A stretch of 36,124 nucleotides of DNA from Pseudonocardia autotrophica (GTDB taxonomy: Bacteria > Actinomycetota > Actinomycetes > Mycobacteriales > Pseudonocardiaceae), in NCBI RefSeq assembly GCF_000717175.1, contig NZ_JNYD01000044.1, forward strand, positions 1 through 36,124. The letters run 5' to 3'. Under the pieces are notes generated by a model. That model saw only the letters and a list, made by a program, of their open reading frames with translations, was not told the origin of the DNA and searched no databases. This document shows, in pieces, positions 32,012 through 36,124 of the stretch (positions are counted from its first letter, which is position 1; every line of letters starts with the position of its first letter). The translations under genes were made by a program, and so were the position numbers.

Positions 32012-32497
32012 GCGATCACCCCGGGGCTCTCGTTGAACCGGCAGCTGTCGTGAGGCCCTTGCAGAAAGGGTGTTCCCTGAACAGGGAAATCGACCACCAG
32101 ACAACTGCGCACTCCACGCCTGATATTCGTTGTACAGCTGCTTCGCCGCCTCCGCGAGCAGAGCCGACTCAACTATCCTTCCTGACGAAGAATCGGGGCC
32201 GCTCGTCGAGTTCGACCATGGGACGGGTACGCCCCTCGATCTCGGCGAGGCTCGGTGCGCCCGCGTGATCGCCGCGGCACTAGCCCGGGAACACCCGTTG
32301 CGGGAACTCAGCGGCGTACGGCACCATCAAGTGCCGAAGCAGACGGGGATGCGCTGGCTGAACGGCCCGTATCGTGCCGGCCGTTGCAATCAACCTCATT
32401 CCGCACGCGGTTCCTCGTCCCCACTTGCGGTGATGTTGATCTCGCTCACGGGGGTGGCAGCGTGGCCGAGTATGCCGGAAGGGCGTTGGGGGGACCG
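32012..32497. other. intergenic stretch with two hairpins and possible decayed coding sequence
   Basis: About 490 bp without a convincing gene. A CCCTT-AAGGG stem (32056-32060 with 32066-32070) is followed directly by a 7-2-7 inverted repeat TTCCCTG-AA-CAGGGAA (32073-32088), which could act as a terminator or operator. An open frame near 32130-32501 has a protein-like stretch (PLDLGEARCARVIAAALARE) that then loses character, so it may be a gene relic. The promoter of the acyl-CoA synthetase should lie at the right end. Confidence 0.45.
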
Positions 32498-34018
32498 GTG
32501 AGCCCGTGCGGTCTGCTCCGCGCTGGCCTCAGTGCTGATCCGGCCGGGCTCGCGCTGATCTCTGCGGATGCGCGCTGGACGTGGCGCACGCTCGATGACC
32601 TCAGCGATCGCTTGGCGGCCGGACTGCTGGGCATGGGGCTGAACCCGGGCGATCGGGTCGCTTCGCTGATGCCGAATCGTCCTGCGCTCATCGTTCACTA
32701 TCTCGCCTGTTTCAAGGCAGGGTTGGTCGCGACGCCCCTCAATTATCGCTACATGGCCCCGGAGATCGATCACGCCCTCGCGGTCAGCAAAGCCCGTGCC
32801 CTGCTCGCGCACGCCGAGCGGGAGGAGGACCTCGCCGCAAGCCGGCTCGCCCCGCAGCTGCCATTGGGCACAATCAGCTACGGCGGTCGGCGGGGAGCGG
32901 GCCCAGCCTTCGACAAGCTGATCGAGGGGGAGGCCTGGTCTTCGCCTCTGCCGCCTCCTTCTCCGGCGGCGCCTGCCGTGATCTTCTTCACCTCGGGAAG
33001 CACCGGGCGTCCGAAGGGGGTCACGCATACTCACGAGACGCTCGGCTGGATGCTTGCGATCCTGACGGCCGCGCTTGAGCTCACCCCGGACGATCTGCTT
33101 CTCCCAGGCTCGTCGCTGTCGCATCTTGGTGCCTTCTACCTCTCCTTCGCCGCGCTGAGCGTGGGCGCTGGCGTGATCGTGGCCCAGACGTTCGACGGGG
33201 ACGCGTTGCTCCCGCTACTTCGCAAAGACCGCCCGACGGTTCTGTCGATGCTTCCTTCGGCGCTGTTCGCGCTGATTCGGGACCACGGCGCCCGACACGA
33301 CGATTTCGCCTCGCTGCGACTTTGCCGCGCCGCGGGCGACACCGTCAGCGCGGAGCTGGAACGGGAATTCACCGCGCTGAGCGGGCTCGTGATCGACGAG
33401 GCCTACGGGATGACGGAAGTGGGACTGGCGACGGTGAGCCCGCCGTCAGGCCTCATCAAGCCCGGTTCGGTCGGGCAGGTGGTTCCCGCGGTCTCGCTTT
33501 CGATACGGAACGATGACGGCGACGAGCTGCCGGCGGGAAGCGAAGGCCGCCTCTGGATCAAGACCCCCGCGGCCACCGTCGGCTACTGGGACGATCGAGG
33601 CGCGACCGAGGCGGCCTTCAGCAACGGATGGCTCGACTCAGGCGATGTGATGCGAGTCGACGAGGAGGGCTACTTCTTCTTCTGCGGGCGCAAGAAGCAG
33701 ATCATCGTCCACGACGGCTCGAACATCTCTCCTCAGGATGTCGAGAACGCGCTGCTCGAGCACACGAGCGTTGCGACCGCCGGGGTGATCGGCATTTACG
33801 ACCGTGTCCACGGTGAGAATGTCCGTGCCTACATAACCCTCACCGAAGGGCCCGAGCGTCCGACCAGCCAGGAGCTGATCCGGTTCGCGCGCGCGAGGGT
33901 CGGCTACAAGGCGCCCGAGGAGATAGTTGTTCTCGACGAGATGCCGCGCACAGCCACCGGGAAGGTGGATCGGGCGAGCCTGAAGCGAATGGCCGGGGCG
34001 AACCTCGCACGCGGATGA
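32498..34018 (+). CDS. acyl-CoA synthetase (AMP-forming, ANL superfamily)
   Basis: The enzyme activates a carboxylic acid to acyl-AMP and then acyl-CoA. The 506-residue protein has the P-loop TSGSTGRPKG (residues 165-174), YGMTEVG, the hinge and core GNGWLDSGDV-like segment, FFFCGRKKQIIVHDGSNISP, and the catalytic lysine Lys489 in TATGKVDR. Its length is normal for class I adenylate-forming enzymes. The GTG at 32498 places the family start GLLRAGLSADPAGLALI at residue 5; an in-frame GTG at 32462 is an alternative. It may work with the upstream acylating dehydrogenase on the same acid/aldehyde pair, but the 750-bp gap makes one operon unlikely. Substrate unknown. Confidence 0.88.
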   Translation: MSPCGLLRAGLSADPAGLALISADARWTWRTLDDLSDRLAAGLLGMGLNPGDRVASLMPNRPALIVHYLACFKAGLVATPLNYRYMAPEIDHALAVSKARALLAHAEREEDLAASRLAPQLPLGTISYGGRRGAGPAFDKLIEGEAWSSPLPPPSPAAPAVIFFTSGSTGRPKGVTHTHETLGWMLAILTAALELTPDDLLLPGSSLSHLGAFYLSFAALSVGAGVIVAQTFDGDALLPLLRKDRPTVLSMLPSALFALIRDHGARHDDFASLRLCRAAGDTVSAELEREFTALSGLVIDEAYGMTEVGLATVSPPSGLIKPGSVGQVVPAVSLSIRNDDGDELPAGSEGRLWIKTPAATVGYWDDRGATEAAFSNGWLDSGDVMRVDEEGYFFFCGRKKQIIVHDGSNISPQDVENALLEHTSVATAGVIGIYDRVHGENVRAYITLTEGPERPTSQELIRFARARVGYKAPEEIVVLDEMPRTATGKVDRASLKRMAGANLARG

Positions 34019-34128
34019 GCACCCCGCCAGCAGCAGCCTCGTGAGCGGCGCATCGGACGCCTCGGCGACCGTGGGGCCACAGACGCGTCGAACAGGGCCC
34101 CTGCCCCCATGACAACAAAGACGCCGTA

Positions 34129-34527
34129 TCAGTTCGACGGCGGAGCCGTGCGGCTCCGGTCCACCGGCGTCGGGTTCTGGCTGCGTTGGCGCTGCTCGGC
34201 CCGCCGCTCGAAGAGCTGATCCTGGCGCCGCCGCTCGCGGATCCGCAGCAGCACCAGCATCGAGATGCCGTATGCGATCCCGACGACAATCAGCGCGATG
34301 CCGAACTGGGTGACGATCGGCACGTCGATCGTCGAGAGGAGGGCCAGGACGCCGAGGGTGAGCAGGTGGAAGAGCACCGAGAGCAAGATGTTGATCGAGT
34401 GAGCGGCTTCGTTGCTCTGGAACACCTCCTCCAGGAAGGGTTGGCCCCGACGGAGTAGCACCTGCCCGACCGCCACCGTCAGCAAGACCGCGGCGATGAG
34501 GTAGAACACGTATTCTGTGGTACCCAT
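34129..34527 (-). CDS. small integral membrane protein
   Basis: The 132-residue protein has three clear membrane segments: YVFYLIAAVLLTVAVGQVLL at the start, ILLSVLFHLLTLGVLALL in the middle and FGIALIVVGIAYGISMLVLL. A basic, Gln/Arg-rich cytoplasmic tail follows (RIRERRRQDQLFERRAEQRQ). The segment RGQPFLEEVFQSNEAAHSIN between the first two helices looks conserved. The ATG at 34527 follows AGGAGAG; the frame opens eight codons further up but without a site. I do not recognise the family. It converges on the acyl-CoA synthetase gene with 110 bp between. Confidence 0.78.
   Translation of the reverse strand: MGTTEYVFYLIAAVLLTVAVGQVLLRRGQPFLEEVFQSNEAAHSINILLSVLFHLLTLGVLALLSTIDVPIVTQFGIALIVVGIAYGISMLVLLRIRERRRQDQLFERRAEQRQRSQNPTPVDRSRTAPPSN
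34141..34158. terminator. perfect hairpin at the convergent gene ends
   Basis: CGGAGCCG (34141-34148) and CGGCTCCG (34151-34158) form a perfect 8-bp stem with a two-base gap. It lies within the last codons of the membrane-protein gene and downstream of the convergent acyl-CoA synthetase, so it could help terminate the plus-strand transcript. No T-run follows. Confidence 0.35.
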
Positions 34528-34696
34528 CGTCTCTCCTTCGGCAGGGGCCACCGTGCGGCGACGCGCCGTAGTCGATTACCCATTCGAGTGGCCTGTACGC
34601 CTCCGTCGTAGCGGTCGGTGCTCGCCTACCCGCTGAACGCCACGACCGCGTGCTCACGGGATCAGCGCTCACCTCGAGGCCGGGGGCTACATGGAG

Positions 34697-35170
34697 TTAC
34701 GCCCATCTCCTCGACGCCCCGGCCGTCCCCGTAGCTCGCTGGTGGCGTTCGGGATCGGCGAGCGCCTTCTGGTGCGGCTCCAGGTCGTGTCCGCCCATCC
34801 CGCCGACGACCGGGAGGATGCCGTCGTCGAGCACGTGCATCCCGGCGAGGGTCTCGATCGTCGCCAGGCCGCAGAACGGCACGTAGACCGGGCTGTAGCC
34901 GCCGTCGTGCACCAGCACGAGCCGCCGCCCGCTGAGCGGGCCGCGGCCTCCATCACCGTCTCGGGTGGGGGTGATGAACCCTCGGGTCGTGACGAGCTGG
35001 CGGGCCAGCGGGTCCATGGCGTTCGGGTCGAAGCCCGACGCGACCAGGATCAGCTCGGGCGCGAACGCCTCCGGCGCCGGCCCGATCACCGTGCGGGCGG
35101 CGTACTGGTAGGCGCCGTCGTTGCAGCCGACCGGCATCGGGATGTTGATGTTGTAGTTCGCGCCCGTCGG
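34697..35170 (-). pseudogene. 5'-truncated class II histone-deacetylase-family gene
   Basis: The minus-strand frame holds the C-terminal part of a histone deacetylase/acetylpolyamine amidohydrolase: TGANYNINIPMPVGCNDGAY, ILVASGFDPNAMDPLARQLV, RLVLVHDGGYSPVYVPFCGL and the end DLEPHQKALADPERH. About the first 200 residues, with the catalytic His pair and metal site, are missing; upstream sequence shows no homology-like pattern. In addition the stretch 34927-34972 reads as nonsense in the main frame, while the next frame gives MEAAARSAGG, the expected text, so two compensating frame changes have occurred. Not expected to be functional. Confidence 0.8.
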
Positions 35171-35232
35171 CTGAGACAAAGAGGGCCGAAGACCCGTCCA
35201 TGTCTCAGGACACCCGGCCATCCTGGGCTCAC

Positions 35233-35258
35233 GAGGGTTCGAGGGGTCCGGAACCCTC
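35233..35258. terminator. perfect 8-bp stem-loop
   Basis: GAGGGTTC (35233-35240) and GAACCCTC (35251-35258) are perfect complements around a ten-base loop. It lies in the 270-bp stretch between the deacetylase relic and the next gene, where no gene is seen. It could be a terminator of lost upstream DNA or a regulatory hairpin for the gene at 35441. Confidence 0.4.
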
Positions 35259-35440
35259 CGGCTTCGAGGTCTCGGTGGTCGAGCAAGGAGCTGCCGGGGC
35301 CGACCGGGCCACGTCGACGAGCGGGCCCATCGGACAGACGCGCTGTCGAACGGGCCGCTGCTACCAGCGACGACCGCTGAGGTTGGCGGTGATCGACCGG
35401 GGCGCACCGCGCTACCCCGCCGGGAAGAAGGAGGCCGTCG

Positions 35441-35854
35441 ATGAGCCAGCCCCGTCGTAACGAGCGGCGCTTCTACCTCTACCCGCAGCGCCGAGTCGTG
35501 GCGGTCCTCGACGACGACGCAGACGTCCAGGCTGCAATCGACGGCCTAAGACAGGCGGGGCTGGACGTGACGAAGGTGAACGTGCTCAGCGGGCCGGAGG
35601 GGGCGCGCCTGTTGGATCCCGCCGGCACCAGGCATGGGCCGGGCGCTCGGTTCGTGCGGTTCCTCCAGCGGGGAGTGTTCGAGGGCGAGGCGCTCCAGGT
35701 CCATGAACGCGCGCTCAACGCCGGACACCACGTGATCTACGTGCCGGTGCGCGGCGACGGGCAGCAGGCGCAGGTCGTGAAGATCCTGCGTTCGGCGAAC
35801 GGGTACGCCCTCCTGCACTTCCGCCGGTGGAGCGTCGAGATGTTGCCCCCGTAG
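35441..35854 (+). CDS. conserved small protein of unknown function
   Basis: The 137-residue protein reads as a real gene: a strong AAGAAGGAGG site nine bases before the ATG at 35441, and balanced sequence. It begins basic (MSQPRRNERRFYLYPQRR), then has a beta-alpha-beta pattern VVAVLDDDADVQAAIDGLRQ and AGLDVTKVNVLSGPEGARLL, and later HHVIYVPVRGDGQQAQVVKI. The layout resembles small soluble stress proteins with a ferredoxin-like or DUF1269-type fold, where a loop and repeated half-domain bind a partner. That is only a resemblance. No membrane segment or known catalytic motif is seen. Confidence 0.72.
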   Translation: MSQPRRNERRFYLYPQRRVVAVLDDDADVQAAIDGLRQAGLDVTKVNVLSGPEGARLLDPAGTRHGPGARFVRFLQRGVFEGEALQVHERALNAGHHVIYVPVRGDGQQAQVVKILRSANGYALLHFRRWSVEMLPP

Positions 35855-35992
35855 CTCCTGCCCGGCGCCGGCCGTCCAGGGGCTGGCTCGCACCGGAAGC
35901 ATCCGCGACAAATCGCGCCAGACTTTCTTCAACCGCGGTGCATCCACGGGTGGACGTGCGCCGGTAGTGCGGGGTGTCAGGAGCCGGCCGGG

Positions 35993-36006
35993 CCTCGTCG
36001 ACGAGG
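35993..36006. repeat. 14-bp perfect palindrome near the transposase end
   Basis: CCTCGTCGACGAGG is self-complementary. It lies about 40 bp beyond the stop of the partial transposase, in a 190-bp non-coding stretch. It might be part of the element's end or a target site; no matching partner is in the window. Confidence 0.4.
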
Positions 36007-36047
36007 GCCGCGGTTCGACCCCCTCACGAGGAGTTTCAATGACCGTG

Positions 36048-36124
36048 TCAAGCCGCGTTGGCTGCGGGGGCCGGTGCCTCGGTGGTGAAGCGGCGGTTGT
36101 CACGGAGCAGCGCCCAGACGAGGT
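36048..36124 (-). CDS. C-terminal end of a probable IS110-family transposase (partial)
   Basis: Reading in from the right edge on minus, the frame gives LVWALLRDNRRFTTEAPAPA, then ANAA and a TGA at 36048-36050. Transposases of the IS110 group often end with a D-V-x-W/Y-A-L/M-L-R-D-x-R-x-[FY] motif close to the stop, which fits. Only about 24 codons are visible, so the DEDD and Ser-containing domains cannot be checked. It would place an insertion sequence at the right border. Confidence 0.45.
   Translation of the reverse strand, partial: LVWALLRDNRRFTTEAPAPAANAA

Noticed and set aside
36005..36020. GGTTCGA resembling a tRNA T-arm
   Set aside because: No pairing stem around it and no acceptor or anticodon arms nearby.
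1..36124. CRISPR array, prophage or toxin-antitoxin defence island
   Set aside because: No spaced direct repeats, cas-like, phage structural or typical toxin-antitoxin pairs; the P-loop kinase at 10386-11003 resembles zeta toxins only in its NTPase fold and has no antitoxin partner.

Overview
The window is about 36 kb of GC-rich actinobacterial DNA. Codons end strongly in G or C, GTG starts are common, and there is a probable F420-dependent oxidoreductase, an IdeR/DtxR-type iron box and an RsbR-S-T stressosome module. A Pseudonocardia-like organism (Pseudonocardiales) fits best, but that is inferred from gene content, not from a marker gene. I see no rRNA, tRNA, CRISPR array or phage.

Layout. 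(1) 1-4811, minus strand: a myo-inositol catabolic operon read iolC, an aldolase-like (beta/alpha)8 gene, iolB, iolD, and the first 38 codons of iolA/mmsA. A GntR/UTRA regulator is divergent at 4920-5654, with an inverted repeat between. (2) 5689-7741: an iron block with an orphan lipoprotein iron-siderophore binding protein behind a DtxR-like box, a Fur-family repressor and, divergently, dps. The fur/dps spacer carries a mirror-image repeat placed equally before both starts. (3) 7869-12029: an arrestin-like protein, a polytopic membrane glycosyltransferase, a P-loop kinase, a SAM methyltransferase and a small Cys-rich protein. (4) 12231-19138: a stress-signalling island. rsbR, rsbS, rsbT, an ATPase-SpoIIE phosphatase, a hybrid histidine kinase and a REC-SpoIIE phosphatase (RsbU-like) run on plus, four junctions being 4-nt overlaps. 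They converge on an rsbV-rsbW pair on minus. No sigma factor is present, so the target must be elsewhere. (5) 19584-24237: a globin, a nitrilase homologue whose catalytic cysteine aligns with alanine, an LLM-class oxidoreductase, a GyrI-like protein and a DUF2332 protein. (6) 24248-24568: two decayed gene ends (an enolase-superfamily-like C-terminus and an internally deleted VOC/glyoxalase gene). (7) 24616-29914: an alpha/beta hydrolase, a very large AAA/TPR-type regulator and a divergent methyltransferase. (8) 30109-36124: a compositionally different, patchy segment with an AdhE/EutE-type acylating aldehyde dehydrogenase, a small zinc-ribbon protein, an acyl-CoA synthetase, a small membrane protein, a truncated histone-deacetylase-family pseudogene, a conserved small protein, and the C-terminal end of a probable IS110-type transposase.

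How the parts fit. The inositol genes form one pathway from 2-keto-myo-inositol breakdown products to malonic semialdehyde and acetyl-CoA. The iron block couples iron uptake, iron sensing and iron storage. The rsb island is the most system-like part: a stressosome core (RsbR/S/T) feeding phosphatases and a partner switch (RsbV/W), with an added two-component layer. The histidine kinase starts with what looks like a degenerate RsbT-like ATPase domain, and the RsbU-like phosphatase starts with a receiver domain. The right end looks like accessory DNA undergoing decay.
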